The notes under the pieces were generated by a model. That model did no database searches. It had not been told where the DNA came from and worked only from the letters and a program-made list of their open reading frames with translations. A program made the position numbers and the translations under genes. A stretch of DNA of 64,000 nucleotides from Oleidesulfovibrio sp047973035 (GTDB lineage Bacteria; Desulfobacterota; Desulfovibrionia; Desulfovibrionales; Desulfovibrionaceae), in NCBI RefSeq assembly GCF_047973035.1, contig NZ_JBKEBF010000040.1:29416-93415 (forward strand), written 5' to 3'. This document shows, piece by piece, positions 17,024 through 26,884 of the stretch (position 1 is the first letter of the stretch; each line of letters opens with the position of its first letter).

Positions 17024-18478
17024 ATGAAAAGCCCCATCACCTTCGACGCGTTGGCCGAAAAAGCACGCGTCGGACTGCTGAACATCCGTATTGATTCACG
17101 CAAGGTCGAGGCTGGCGATATTTTTGTCGCAATGCCCGGCACTGCCGTTGATGGCGGTACTTTTATCGCAGACGCCCTTGCACGCGGAGCTTCATTTATT
17201 GTGTGCAAAGCGGCCAGCGCACCTGCAAATGCAGGAAGCGCCAGCGTTCTGGAAGTGGAAGATCCCCGGGCGACATTGGGCCTGCTGGCGGCGGAACGTT
17301 ACGGTACCACCGGCATCGAGTTTCCTGTGGTGGGCGTAACCGGCACTAACGGTAAGACCACCTGTACGTATCTGCTGGAACATCTGTTCCGCAGCGCCGG
17401 TATTGTTACCGGTGTGCTGGGTACTGTCAGCTTCCGCTGGCCGGGGTATGAAAATCCCGCTCCGATGACCACACCTGACAACGTTTTTCTGCACGAAATG
17501 CTGGGCCAGATGGACAATGCCGGCGTTCAGGTGGCGTTTATGGAAGTGTCTTCTCATGCTTTGGACCAGAAGCGTGTGTCCGGTGTGCGTTTTGCCGGTG
17601 CCCTGATGACCAATCTGACGCAGGATCACCTTGATTACCACGGTGATATGGAAAGCTACTTTACCGCTAAATCCCGAATTTTTCTCGAACTGCCTGAAAA
17701 AGGCAAAGCCTGCGTGGTGAATGCCGACGATCCTTACGGTCGCAGACTGCTGCCGCAGCTTGAACAGGGCCTTGGTTTTTCTGTTCAGGGCAACACCGTT
17801 GAAGGCTGTCAGGTTTTGCAGGGCAAAATTTTGGAATGCGGCCCTGAGGGACTGTACCTTGCCATGAACCTGGAAGGCATGGAGTGGGAACTGCGTTCTC
17901 CTCTGGTAGGGGCCTTCAATGCAAGCAACCTGCTTGGTGTTCAGGCCATGGGCCTTGCACTGGGACTGCCTGTGGAGACCCTGAAAGGGCTGGAAGGTTT
18001 TATGGGTGTACCCGGCAGGATGGAGCGCATTGAAAATGACAAAGGCCTGCATGTTTTTGTGGACTATGCGCATACTCCGGACGCATTGGAAAATGTTCTC
18101 AAGGCGTTGCGCGCAGCCGGTTTTGCTCGTGTCATCGCTGTATTCGGCTGCGGAGGCGACCGCGACCGGACAAAGCGTCCTCTGATGGGACAGGCTGTCT
18201 GCCGCCATGCCGATATTGCCGTTTTGACCTCTGACAACCCGCGTACTGAAAACCCTGTAGCCATCATGGCAGATGTAAAACCCGGGCTGTCAGACTGCAC
18301 TGAGGTTGTAGAAGAGCCGGACAGAAAGACCGCCCTTGCCAGAGCTCTTGAGCTTGCACGGCCAGGGGATGCGATTCTGGTGGCAGGAAAAGGGCACGAA
18401 GACTATCAGGTTATCGGCACGGAAAAAATTCACTTCAGTGATCAGGAAACCCTGCGGGAGCTTATGGCGTGCGCATGA
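17024..18478 (+). CDS. murE: UDP-MurNAc-L-Ala-D-Glu:meso-diaminopimelate ligase
   Basis: MurE adds the third residue of the peptidoglycan stem peptide in the cytoplasm. The ATP site GVTGTNGKTTCTYLLE (about 103-118) and the DNPRTENP motif near 405-412 are clear; DNPR is the signature of enzymes that use meso-diaminopimelate rather than lysine. I chose ATG 17024, two bases after the ftsI stop, over a GTG at 16964 inside ftsI, giving 484 residues. GGAG lies 11 bases upstream. The gene overlaps murF. Confidence 0.95.
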   Translation: MKSPITFDALAEKARVGLLNIRIDSRKVEAGDIFVAMPGTAVDGGTFIADALARGASFIVCKAASAPANAGSASVLEVEDPRATLGLLAAERYGTTGIEFPVVGVTGTNGKTTCTYLLEHLFRSAGIVTGVLGTVSFRWPGYENPAPMTTPDNVFLHEMLGQMDNAGVQVAFMEVSSHALDQKRVSGVRFAGALMTNLTQDHLDYHGDMESYFTAKSRIFLELPEKGKACVVNADDPYGRRLLPQLEQGLGFSVQGNTVEGCQVLQGKILECGPEGLYLAMNLEGMEWELRSPLVGAFNASNLLGVQAMGLALGLPVETLKGLEGFMGVPGRMERIENDKGLHVFVDYAHTPDALENVLKALRAAGFARVIAVFGCGGDRDRTKRPLMGQAVCRHADIAVLTSDNPRTENPVAIMADVKPGLSDCTEVVEEPDRKTALARALELARPGDAILVAGKGHEDYQVIGTEKIHFSDQETLRELMACA

Positions 18479-19884
18479 ATCTGGGACAGATACGAGACGC
18501 GTTGGGTGCTGTAGGCTCTATCGGAGAAGCCGCATCACAAGTTCCCACAGGCGTGCAGACAGACAGCCGCTGCATTCGCGGCGGTGAGCTGTTTTTTTGC
18601 ATTTCCGGCGAGCGGTTCGACGGGCATACCTTTGCTGCTGACGTGCTGAAAAAGGGCGCCTGCGCCGTGGTGGCGGAGCGGCCTCCCTTCAGCATGGATG
18701 AAATGGATGCCATGGGTGAGGCTCCGGTGCTTATCGTGCCCGATACCGTTGCCGCGCTGGGGCGTCTTGCACTGCACCATCGTGTGGCTGCAAAGGCAAT
18801 GGTAGCCGGTATCACGGGAACAGCAGGAAAAACCACAGTAAAAGAACTGCTTGCGCACGTGCTTTCCATGCGGGGCACTACCGCGAAGAATCACTTGAAT
18901 AAGAATAACCAGATAGGTCTGCCGCTCTCCATGCTGGACGCCAGTGGCGACGAAAAATTCTGGGTGATGGAAGCAGGTATCAGCGAAGCACATGACATGG
19001 ACGAACTGGGAGCCACTTTGCGGCCCGATCTGGCCATAGTGCTCAATGTCGGTCAGGGCCACGTAAGCGGTCTTGGCGACAAGGGGGTGGGATATTACAA
19101 GGCCCGCCTGCTTTCGCACATAGCGAGGGGCGGCGTAGGGCTGGTAAGCGCAGACTATCCTGAACTTGTGCAGCATGCTCGCGCCAATTGTACCGAGTTG
19201 CGCCTGTTTTCAGCCATTGACCCTGCTGTGCCGTACTTTGCGGAGTACGCCGGACCGGCCGGTGAGGGGATGGGGCGCTATCGTGTGAATCTGGAAGGAA
19301 AAGAATTTGAAGTCGAGGCTCCTTTCAGAGGTAGCTACGGCGCGGAAAACGTAATAGCGGTGGCTGCCGCAGCGGACATTCTGGGGCTTTCTTCCAGAGA
19401 AATTATTGAAGGTCTGAAAACAGCCGTGCTGCCGCAGCAGCGGTTTAACTGCCGCCGCATCGGTGCATGGCTGGTTGTGGACGATACATACAATTCAAAT
19501 CCGCTTTCCGCAGGTCGGATGGTGGAATCCACTGCTGAGAACGCGGCAGGAGGGCCGCTGGTTCTGGTGATGGGTGAAATGCTGGAGCTTGGGGACGTGG
19601 CAAACGAGGCACATGTGGGACTCGGCAGAAAGATGGGATCTGCAAATCCTGTAGCCGTGTTCTGGAAAGGCGGACAGGTTGATGCGGTGCAGCAGGGACT
19701 GACTGAATCCGGCTGGAAAGGCACCTTTGCATCTGTGAATGATGCAGATGCTTTTATTCGTGCATTTGCCGGACTGGATATCGCATCGGGAACGGTGCTG
19801 TTCAAAGGGTCACGCAGCAACAAAATGGAAATACTGGCAGATGCGTTCTGCAGTGTTGTCCAAGATGGTCAGGAAGGGAGATAA
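18469..19884 (+). CDS. murF: UDP-MurNAc-tripeptide:D-Ala-D-Ala ligase
   Basis: MurF completes the UDP-MurNAc-pentapeptide by adding D-Ala-D-Ala. The ATP-binding ITGTAGKTTVKELLAHVL, NHLNKNNQIGLPLSML, MEAGISEAHDM and the VVDDTYNSNPLS block define it. Two starts are possible: GTG 18469, 8 bases after GGGAG, and ATG 18475, which overlaps the murE stop as ATGA. They differ by two residues; I give the GTG because of its spacing. Coupled translation with murE is likely in either case. Confidence 0.95.
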   Translation: MRMNLGQIRDALGAVGSIGEAASQVPTGVQTDSRCIRGGELFFCISGERFDGHTFAADVLKKGACAVVAERPPFSMDEMDAMGEAPVLIVPDTVAALGRLALHHRVAAKAMVAGITGTAGKTTVKELLAHVLSMRGTTAKNHLNKNNQIGLPLSMLDASGDEKFWVMEAGISEAHDMDELGATLRPDLAIVLNVGQGHVSGLGDKGVGYYKARLLSHIARGGVGLVSADYPELVQHARANCTELRLFSAIDPAVPYFAEYAGPAGEGMGRYRVNLEGKEFEVEAPFRGSYGAENVIAVAAAADILGLSSREIIEGLKTAVLPQQRFNCRRIGAWLVVDDTYNSNPLSAGRMVESTAENAAGGPLVLVMGEMLELGDVANEAHVGLGRKMGSANPVAVFWKGGQVDAVQQGLTESGWKGTFASVNDADAFIRAFAGLDIASGTVLFKGSRSNKMEILADAFCSVVQDGQEGR

Positions 19885-19890
19885 CCGCAA

Positions 19891-20967
19891 ATGCTGTATC
19901 ATTTTTTGTATCCCTTAAGTTCTGAACTGCCGCTGCTGAACGTTTTCCGCTACATTACGTTTCGTTCTGTGTGGGCACTGCTGACTGCTCTGCTTATCAC
20001 CATCATCATCGGTCCGCGCTTTATCAGCTGGTTGAAAAAGATCAAATGCGGTCAGTACATACAGGAAGAAGTCTCCTGCCATGTACAGAAGGCTGGCACT
20101 CCCACCATGGGCGGCCTGCTCATCGGGTTCAGCCTTATTATCAGCGTGCTGTTGTGGGGTGATCTGACGAATGTTTACGTCTGGCTTGCCATGCTGGTTT
20201 TTACCGGTTTCGGTCTGGTGGGTTTTCTGGACGACTACACCAAGTTGCGGCGCAAGAATAACAAAGGACTTTCTGCAAGAGCAAAGTTCTTCTGGCAGCT
20301 GGTGATTGCAGCTATCGCCATGTATTTTCTGGTGGAAGAGCCTGCATACTCCACCGTACTGTCGTTTCCGTTCTTTAAAAATCTGCAGCCGGATTTAAGC
20401 TGGTTTTACATTCCTTTTGCCATGATCGTCATGGTTGGTTCGTCCAACGGTGTGAACCTGACAGACGGTATGGATGGGCTTGCCATCGGGCCTACCATCG
20501 TGGCTGGCATCGTCTTTTCTCTCTTTATCTACATTGCGGGTCATAGCCAGATTGCCGGCTACCTGCAGGTTCCGTACGTGCCCGGTATGGGTGAGGTTAC
20601 TGTGTTCTGCGGTGCGCTTATCGGTGCTTCGCTGGGATTTTTGTGGTTCAACGCATATCCCGCTCAGGTTTTTATGGGCGATGTGGGATCGCTGAGCCTT
20701 GGCGGTACGCTGGGCTTTCTGGCCGTGCTGTGCAAGCAGGAACTTATCATGCTGGTGGCCGGCGGCCTGTTCGTGCTGGAGTCTCTCTCGGTCATCCTGC
20801 AGGTGGGATATTTTCGTATGACGGGCGGGAAGCGTTTTTTCCGCATGGCTCCGCTCCATCATCATTTCGAGCTTAAAGGCATTCCCGAATCGAAAATTAT
20901 TATCCGGTTCTGGATTTTATCAATTCTTTTCGGCCTGATGGCTCTTTCGGTGCTTAAGCTGCGCTAA
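19891..20967 (+). CDS. mraY: Phospho-MurNAc-pentapeptide transferase
   Basis: MraY transfers phospho-MurNAc-pentapeptide to undecaprenyl phosphate, giving lipid I at the inner membrane. The 358-residue protein has about ten membrane helices and the family motifs FLDDYTKLRRKNNKGLS, NLTDGMDGLAIG, FMGDVGSLSLGG and PLHHHFE. It starts 6 bases after murF with GAAGGGAG upstream. Confidence 0.97.
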   Translation: MLYHFLYPLSSELPLLNVFRYITFRSVWALLTALLITIIIGPRFISWLKKIKCGQYIQEEVSCHVQKAGTPTMGGLLIGFSLIISVLLWGDLTNVYVWLAMLVFTGFGLVGFLDDYTKLRRKNNKGLSARAKFFWQLVIAAIAMYFLVEEPAYSTVLSFPFFKNLQPDLSWFYIPFAMIVMVGSSNGVNLTDGMDGLAIGPTIVAGIVFSLFIYIAGHSQIAGYLQVPYVPGMGEVTVFCGALIGASLGFLWFNAYPAQVFMGDVGSLSLGGTLGFLAVLCKQELIMLVAGGLFVLESLSVILQVGYFRMTGGKRFFRMAPLHHHFELKGIPESKIIIRFWILSILFGLMALSVLKLR

Positions 20968-20979
20968 CTGGAGAAGGTA

Positions 20980-22323
20980 ATGCAAATCAATGCACCGAAC
21001 ATACACGTTAATTTGAAAGCAAGCCCTGTGCGTAAAGGGGCACTGGCTGTTGTTGTCGGCACCGGACGTTCCGGTATTGCCGCTGCACGTCTGCTGTATC
21101 TTCTGGGTGCCCGCGTACGCGTACTGGACAGCAACGAAGCCAAGGTTTCTGAATCGTTCCGCACATTGGCGGATGAGTGCGGCTTCGACTGCCGTTATGG
21201 CGCTCATTCGGCAGAGCAGTTTGCAGGAGCCGAAATACTGGTTCCCAGCCCCGGAGTGCCTGTCGCATCACTGCTGCCATACCTTGATGCAGACAATCTG
21301 CCGGAGATTATGGCCGAAGTTGACCTTGCGTTTCGTTGTGTGAAGGAGCCTGTGCTCGCCGTAACCGGAACCAGCGGAAAGACAACAACCGTAAGCCTGT
21401 GCGAGGCGATGCTGAAAGCCGCAGGCAGGAAGGTTTTTCTGGGTGGTAACATTGGCACGCCACTGTCCGAGTATGTTCTGGACGTTGCAGCCGGTGAAAA
21501 GCCTGCAGATGTGTTGGTGCTGGAAGTCAGCAGTTTCCAGTTACAGACCTGTACTTCGTTTTGTCCGCGCGTGGCCGTACTGATTAATGTTTCGGCAAAC
21601 CATCTGGACTATCACGCCGACATGGAAGAATACCTTGATGCCAAGTTCAGAATTTTCGGCTGTCAGGGACAGGACGATCTGGCTGTACTGCAGGCTGGCA
21701 TGGAAGACCTTGCGGACAAATATGCACTGGCTGCACGCCGTGAGTATTTTGAGGCAGTAGAGCGCTTTCCTGAAACCTCATTGCTGGGCAGACATAACCA
21801 CGCCAACACCGAAGCTGCATGGCTTGCCTGTCGTGCATTCGGCGTAACGGAAACTCAGGCCGCACAGGGTGTGAAAAAATTTATCCCGCTGCCGCATCGC
21901 CTTGAAAAAGTGGCAGACGTGGACGGCGTAATGTTTGTGAACGATTCAAAGTCCACCACGGTGGACTCCATGAAAGTTGCTCTGGAAAGCTTTGACCGGC
22001 CCGTACTGCTGATGTGCGGTGGAAAGTGGAAAGGCGGTGATCTGCCTGCTCTTATTCCCGTAGTGCGTAAGCACGTAAAGGCCGTAGGGCTGTTCGGAGC
22101 AAGCAGAGAAGTTTTTGAGAGCGCGTGGGACGGAGTCGTTCCTATGAGTTGGGACGCGGATCTGACCACAGCTTTTGCCCGCATGGTGACCATGGCGCAG
22201 GCCGGTGATGTTGTACTGATGTCGCCCGCCACATCCAGCTATGACAGCTACAGAAATTATCTGGAACGCGGTGATGATTTTAAACGTAATGTCGCGGCGT
22301 TGAAAATGGAGAAACAGGACTGA
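20980..22323 (+). CDS. murD: UDP-MurNAc-L-alanine:D-glutamate ligase
   Basis: MurD adds D-glutamate to UDP-MurNAc-L-Ala. The N-terminal Rossmann-type domain carries VVGTGRSGIAAARLLYLLGA, the ATP site is VTGTSGKTTTVSL, and the NHLDYH, LLGRHN and FVNDSKSTT blocks follow as in the family. The 447 residues are normal length. GGAGAAGG precedes the ATG, and the stop overlaps the ftsW start by one base. Confidence 0.96.
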   Translation: MQINAPNIHVNLKASPVRKGALAVVVGTGRSGIAAARLLYLLGARVRVLDSNEAKVSESFRTLADECGFDCRYGAHSAEQFAGAEILVPSPGVPVASLLPYLDADNLPEIMAEVDLAFRCVKEPVLAVTGTSGKTTTVSLCEAMLKAAGRKVFLGGNIGTPLSEYVLDVAAGEKPADVLVLEVSSFQLQTCTSFCPRVAVLINVSANHLDYHADMEEYLDAKFRIFGCQGQDDLAVLQAGMEDLADKYALAARREYFEAVERFPETSLLGRHNHANTEAAWLACRAFGVTETQAAQGVKKFIPLPHRLEKVADVDGVMFVNDSKSTTVDSMKVALESFDRPVLLMCGGKWKGGDLPALIPVVRKHVKAVGLFGASREVFESAWDGVVPMSWDADLTTAFARMVTMAQAGDVVLMSPATSSYDSYRNYLERGDDFKRNVAALKMEKQD

Positions 22324-23480
22324 TGGCAAGGGCGGAAGCAGCACATAACAGCCAGTCTGCAAACCATTCGATCGACTGGTGGCTGCTTGTGGCGGCAATG
22401 GCACTGCTGGCCTTCGGCCTGACCATGGTGCTGTCTTCTAGTGCGGTCATGGCTGAGCGCTTTTATGGCAGCAAGTATTTCTTTTTTCAAAAACAGCTTG
22501 TTTATGCCGGTGCGGGGCTGCTGGTGATGTGCTTTATAAGCCTGATGCCTCGTAGCTTGCTGTACCGTCTGCAATATCCTGCGCTGCTGGGTGCCGTGCT
22601 TCTGCTTATAGCAACACTTGCTGTAGGGCCCACCATTAACGGGGCAAAGCGGTGGCTGTCTGTGGGGCCGTTTACCATTCAGCCTCTGGAGTTCACCAAA
22701 ATCGCTTTGGTGCTGTACCTCAGCTATTTTCTCAGTGCAAAGCAGGAACTGGTGAAGACTTTTGACCGTGGTGTCATTCCGCCCTTTGCAGTGACTATGG
22801 TTTTGTGCCTGTTTCTGCTGGCCCAGCCGGATTTCGGTGGTGCCGCAGTTCTGGCTCTGATTTTGTTTTTCATGTGTCTGGTAGGGGGCACCCGCCTTAT
22901 TTACCTGATTGCTTCGGCGGGACTTGCCTGTGCGAGTGCCTGGTTGCTTATCGTTAACTCTCCGTACCGGTCGCGTCGCCTGCTGGCGTTTCTTGACCCG
23001 TTTGCAGATGCCCTCGGCACTGGCTACCAGCTGGTTCAGTCTCTGTATGCTCTGGGGGCTGGCGGTGTTACCGGAGTAGGCCTCGGTGTGGGCAGTCAGA
23101 AGCTTTTTTTCCTGCCGGAAGCGCATAACGACTTTATCATGGCTGTCGTAGGTGAAGAGTTGGGCTTTCTCGGTGTGACGCTGGTGTTTGCCATGATGGT
23201 GGCTTTTTTCTACCGCGCATTTCTTGTTGCTTTGCGGCAAGAAGATTTGCGCGACAGGCTGACTGCATTCGGCGTGACCATAATTCTTGCGCTGGGCGCT
23301 ACGCTGAATATGGCAGTAGTGCTTGGTGTAGCACCGCCTAAAGGTGTGCCCATGCCTTTTCTGAGCTACGGCGGCAGCAGCCTGCTGGCAACCCTCATCT
23401 GCGTGGGGCTGTTGCTTAATTTTTCTAAAGGGAGCTCTGCAAGCGGTGCAGGGCTGCAGTTTATCAGAGGCAAACGATGA
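22323..23480 (+). CDS. ftsW: Peptidoglycan glycosyltransferase FtsW
   Basis: FtsW is the SEDS-family polymerase that joins lipid II into septal glycan strands with FtsI. The 385 residues form about ten membrane helices and contain GAKRWLSVGPFTIQPLEFTK, DFIMAVVGEELGFLG and the C-terminal GVPMPFLSYGGSS. The TGATG overlap with murD and the ATGA overlap with murG indicate tight translational coupling. Confidence 0.96.
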   Translation: MARAEAAHNSQSANHSIDWWLLVAAMALLAFGLTMVLSSSAVMAERFYGSKYFFFQKQLVYAGAGLLVMCFISLMPRSLLYRLQYPALLGAVLLLIATLAVGPTINGAKRWLSVGPFTIQPLEFTKIALVLYLSYFLSAKQELVKTFDRGVIPPFAVTMVLCLFLLAQPDFGGAAVLALILFFMCLVGGTRLIYLIASAGLACASAWLLIVNSPYRSRRLLAFLDPFADALGTGYQLVQSLYALGAGGVTGVGLGVGSQKLFFLPEAHNDFIMAVVGEELGFLGVTLVFAMMVAFFYRAFLVALRQEDLRDRLTAFGVTIILALGATLNMAVVLGVAPPKGVPMPFLSYGGSSLLATLICVGLLLNFSKGSSASGAGLQFIRGKR

Positions 23481-24610
23481 AACGTGTTCTGCTGACCACC
23501 GGCGGTACAGGTGGCCACATTTTTCCTGCCCTTGCCGTAGCTGAAGAAATTGCGCGGCAGTATCCCGAAGCAGAAATTCTGTTTGTGGGCGGGCAGTACG
23601 GGCCGGAGTCTGAGATTGTTCAGGCGCACGGTATCCGCTTTGAAAGTTTGCCTGTACGCGGCGTGCTGGGAAGAGGATTGAAGGCGCCGCTCGCGTTGGC
23701 AGCCATGGCATATGGCGTGATCAAAGGGATAGGCCTTGTGGGCAGATTTAACCCCGATGTAGTCATCGGCTTTGGTGGGTATGCGGCGTTTGCAGCCGTT
23801 CTGGCAGCAAAGCTTCGTGAAAAACCTTGTGCCATTCACGAGCAGAACAGTGTTCCGGGCATGGCTAACCGCCTGCTTGCGAAAATAGTGGACCGGATTT
23901 TTATCTCGTTTCCCGATCCGGATGAATTTTTTTTGCAACGCAAGACCGTGCTGACCGGCAATCCCGTCCGCAAAGACATTGCCGCAGTCGCTGGCAGGCG
24001 TAAAAACGCAGACCGCACAACAAGCCGCCGTCTTCTTGTAATGGGCGGCAGCCTTGGTGCCCGTGCGATTAATCAGGCTGTGGTGGCGATGCTGCCTGCA
24101 TTGAAAGAAGCAGGCGCGGAGATTGTTCATCAGACCGGTAAGGCCGATTTTGAAACTGTGCAGAAGGCCTACGCAGAAGCAGGCATGGCCGCAAGGGTGG
24201 AACCTTTTGTAAGCAACATGGCCGAACTGTATGACTGGGCTGACCTTGCTTTGTGCAGGGCTGGCGCAACCTCTGTTTTTGAGCTGGCCGCTGCAGGTGT
24301 TCCGGCAGTGTTCGTGCCGTTTCCGTTTGCTACGCATGATCACCAGACTGCCAATGCAAAATATCTGTCTGAGAAAGGTGCTGCCCTGCTGGTGCCGCAG
24401 ACCGAATTGGCAGCTACCGATGAGGGTGCTCTGACGCTGGCCCGTACAATTATAGACCTGCTGGCAGATGCTGAGCGGTTGCAGTCCATGGCGACCGCAA
24501 CCCGTAAGCTGGCAAGGCCGGAAGCCGCTGCAGCCATTGTAAGCGGCGCAAAAGATCTGATTCGAAAAAAGCCCCTCAAGTCGCTTGTGCCTGAGCGGGA
24601 AGGAGAATAA
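23477..24610 (+). CDS. murG: Lipid II synthase MurG
   Basis: MurG transfers GlcNAc from UDP-GlcNAc to lipid I on the cytoplasmic face of the membrane. The N-terminal TTGGTGGHIFPALAVAEE loop, GFGGYAAFA, HEQNSVPG and the nucleotide-sugar region with CRAGATSVFELAAAGVPAVFVPFPFA are all present. At 377 residues it is slightly longer than the family mean because of a charged C-terminal tail (about 360-377). It starts inside ftsW by four bases. Confidence 0.97.
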   Translation: MKRVLLTTGGTGGHIFPALAVAEEIARQYPEAEILFVGGQYGPESEIVQAHGIRFESLPVRGVLGRGLKAPLALAAMAYGVIKGIGLVGRFNPDVVIGFGGYAAFAAVLAAKLREKPCAIHEQNSVPGMANRLLAKIVDRIFISFPDPDEFFLQRKTVLTGNPVRKDIAAVAGRRKNADRTTSRRLLVMGGSLGARAINQAVVAMLPALKEAGAEIVHQTGKADFETVQKAYAEAGMAARVEPFVSNMAELYDWADLALCRAGATSVFELAAAGVPAVFVPFPFATHDHQTANAKYLSEKGAALLVPQTELAATDEGALTLARTIIDLLADAERLQSMATATRKLARPEAAAAIVSGAKDLIRKKPLKSLVPEREGE

Positions 24611-24614
24611 CGGC

Positions 24615-25979
24615 GTGATAGGAAAAGTTTTACGGATTCATATGGTCGGAATCGGCGGCACAGGTATGTGCGGCATTGCCGAAGTGTTGCTGAACCTTGG
24701 TTTTGAGGTGCGCGGCTCCGACATGAGTGACAGCCCGTCCGTCCGCCGTTTGCGCAAGCTGGGCGCTGATATTTTTATCGGGCACGGTGCAGAAAATGTA
24801 ACCGATGCTCAGGTTCTTGTTAAATCCACCGCTGTCAGTATGGAAAACCCTGAAGTGAAAGCAGCTCAGGAAAAAGGAATCCCCATTATTCCCCGAGCTG
24901 AAATGCTGGCCGAGCTTATGCGTCTGCGTAAGGGAATTGCCATTGCCGGAACGCACGGCAAAACCACTACCACCTCGTTGACTGCCGCGATTTTTGATGA
25001 AGCCGGAACAGACCCCACCGTTATCATCGGCGGAAGGCTGAACGCATATGGTTCAAACGCACGGCTGGGCGAGGGCGAGTTCCTGCTGGCGGAAGCGGAT
25101 GAATCTGACGGGTCATTTTTGTGTTTGTTCCCCATCGTTAACGTGGTGACCAACGTTGATCTGGATCATGTAGATTTTTACTCCGACCTTGAGTCCATCG
25201 ATAAGGCGTTTGTCAGCTTTATGAATAAGGTTCCGTTTTACGGAATGAACGTGGTTTGCGGCGATGACGAAGGTGTCCGCAGATTGCTGCCGCAGGTAAA
25301 GCGCCCGGTCCTGACATACGGTTTCGGTAAGGAAAACCAGTTGCGCGCCGAGGTTGTTTCCTGCGGAGAAACAAGCCGGTTCAAGGTGCTGCTGCATGGT
25401 GAGGAACTGGGCGAAGTCAATCTTGTTCAGCCTGGTATGCATAATATTTTAAATGCGTTGGCAGCCATCGGTGTTGGTCTGGAAACAGGAATTTCTGCAG
25501 AAAAATGCTTGCGCGGGCTTGGCAACTTCCGCGGTGTCGGCAGACGTTTTGAACGTAAGAGCGAGCGCAACGGTGTTCTTGTGGTGGATGATTACGGACA
25601 CCATCCTGCTGAAATCGCAGCAACAATTGCAACTGCACGCAGTTGCTACCCGCAACGCCGCCTTGTTGTTGCGTTCCAGCCTCATCGTTTCAGCCGCACA
25701 CAGGCTCTTTTCGGCGATTTTTGCAAGGCGTTCGATAAAGTGGACAAGCTGTTACTGACAGAGATCTACCCCGCATCGGAAGCTCCGATTCCCGGCGTTA
25801 GCGGACAGAGTCTCGCGCAAGGAATCAGGCAGGTCAGCAATACTGACGTGTCGTACTATCAGAATTTTGAAGAAATGCAGGCGGCTTTGCCTGAAGCTCT
25901 TCAGCCCGGTGATCTGTTTATAACGCTTGGTGCAGGCAGCATCTGGACTGTCGGTCAGGCGTATCTTGATCAGGAGTAA
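24615..25979 (+). CDS. murC: UDP-MurNAc:L-alanine ligase
   Basis: MurC attaches the first stem residue, L-alanine, to UDP-MurNAc. The HMVGIGGTGMCGIAEVL loop at the N-terminus, the ATP site AGTHGKTTTTSL, EADESDGSF and DDYGHHPAEI are diagnostic. The frame is open to a GTG at 24585 within murG, but the GTG at 24615 follows AGGAG by 9 bases and gives the canonical start, hence 454 residues. The murB gene starts 5 bases after its stop. Confidence 0.95.
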   Translation: MIGKVLRIHMVGIGGTGMCGIAEVLLNLGFEVRGSDMSDSPSVRRLRKLGADIFIGHGAENVTDAQVLVKSTAVSMENPEVKAAQEKGIPIIPRAEMLAELMRLRKGIAIAGTHGKTTTTSLTAAIFDEAGTDPTVIIGGRLNAYGSNARLGEGEFLLAEADESDGSFLCLFPIVNVVTNVDLDHVDFYSDLESIDKAFVSFMNKVPFYGMNVVCGDDEGVRRLLPQVKRPVLTYGFGKENQLRAEVVSCGETSRFKVLLHGEELGEVNLVQPGMHNILNALAAIGVGLETGISAEKCLRGLGNFRGVGRRFERKSERNGVLVVDDYGHHPAEIAATIATARSCYPQRRLVVAFQPHRFSRTQALFGDFCKAFDKVDKLLLTEIYPASEAPIPGVSGQSLAQGIRQVSNTDVSYYQNFEEMQAALPEALQPGDLFITLGAGSIWTVGQAYLDQE

Positions 25980-25984
25980 ACGCA

Positions 25985-26884
25985 GTGAAGCCCGTAATAC
26001 TGCAAGGCCCCGTGCTTCGAGAGCGCACTACATTACGGCTTGGCGGAAAGGCCATTGCCGAAGTGCGACTTGACGATATGCACAGCTTTGATGCGCTGCC
26101 GGAAATTGTAGCGCGTCTTGGCGGAGAGCCCGCAGTAATGGGGCGCGGCAGTAATATACTGGCAAAAGATGAAGATCTGCCTCTGGTTATTGTTAATCCT
26201 GCATTGAAAGTAGAACCGGAAGTGGTGTGGAAGAGTCAGGACGGCCAGTTGGTACTGGTACGCGCCGAAGCCGGAGTAAAGCTGCCCGTGTTGCTGGCAA
26301 AGCTTGCTGCATGGGGATTGTCCGGACTTGAAGGGCTTGCTGGAGTTCCGGGGACTGTGGGCGGTGCCGTTGCTATGAACGCCGGTTCATACGGTTGCGA
26401 CATACAGTCGGTTCTGCATTCTGTTGAAGTTTTTTCGCAGTCGACAGGTATGCGGACCTATGATTCGGGGCAATGCCGCTGCGAGTACAGGCATTTTTCC
26501 ATACCGGCTTTGCAGGATTGGTTTGTTGTTGCTGCTGTAACCCTACAACTGAAAGTAGGCAATACTGATGCAATACGCAGTGTAATGCAACATAACATTG
26601 CCCGTAAAAAAGCAACGCAGCCTGTAACGGCGCACAGTGCCGGTTGCGTTTTCCGCAACCCGGAACCAGGCGTAAGTGCGGGAAAATTGCTTGATGATGC
26701 CGGATTTAAAGGGCGCGAATTAGGCGGAATGAGCTTTTCTTCGCTGCATGCCAATTTTTTAATCAATCATGCAAACGGCAATAGCTTTGATGCAATAGAG
26801 CTTATAAAAGCTGCGCAACAGGCTGTATTTGAAAAGTCAGGATACCATTTACAACTTGAAGTGAAAATGTGGCCATGGCGATAA
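25985..26884 (+). CDS. murB: UDP-N-acetylenolpyruvoylglucosamine reductase
   Basis: MurB is an FAD enzyme that reduces UDP-GlcNAc-enolpyruvate with NADPH to UDP-MurNAc. The FAD-binding GRGSNILAKD and GVPGTVGGAVAMNAGSYG blocks, SAGCVFRNP and LHANFLIN near the C-terminus match the family. The start is a GTG preceded by CAGGAG. The last third of the gene becomes AT-richer than the rest of the cluster, a trend that continues into ftsQ. The 3' end overlaps ftsQ by 16 bases. Confidence 0.94.
   Translation: MKPVILQGPVLRERTTLRLGGKAIAEVRLDDMHSFDALPEIVARLGGEPAVMGRGSNILAKDEDLPLVIVNPALKVEPEVVWKSQDGQLVLVRAEAGVKLPVLLAKLAAWGLSGLEGLAGVPGTVGGAVAMNAGSYGCDIQSVLHSVEVFSQSTGMRTYDSGQCRCEYRHFSIPALQDWFVVAAVTLQLKVGNTDAIRSVMQHNIARKKATQPVTAHSAGCVFRNPEPGVSAGKLLDDAGFKGRELGGMSFSSLHANFLINHANGNSFDAIELIKAAQQAVFEKSGYHLQLEVKMWPWR

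Noticed and set aside
17192..18208. 338-residue open frame antisense to murE
   Set aside because: Shadow of murE with no start signal and no domain.
22257..23711. 484-residue open frame antisense to ftsW and murG
   Set aside because: His/Gln-rich implausible composition and full overlap with two certain genes.
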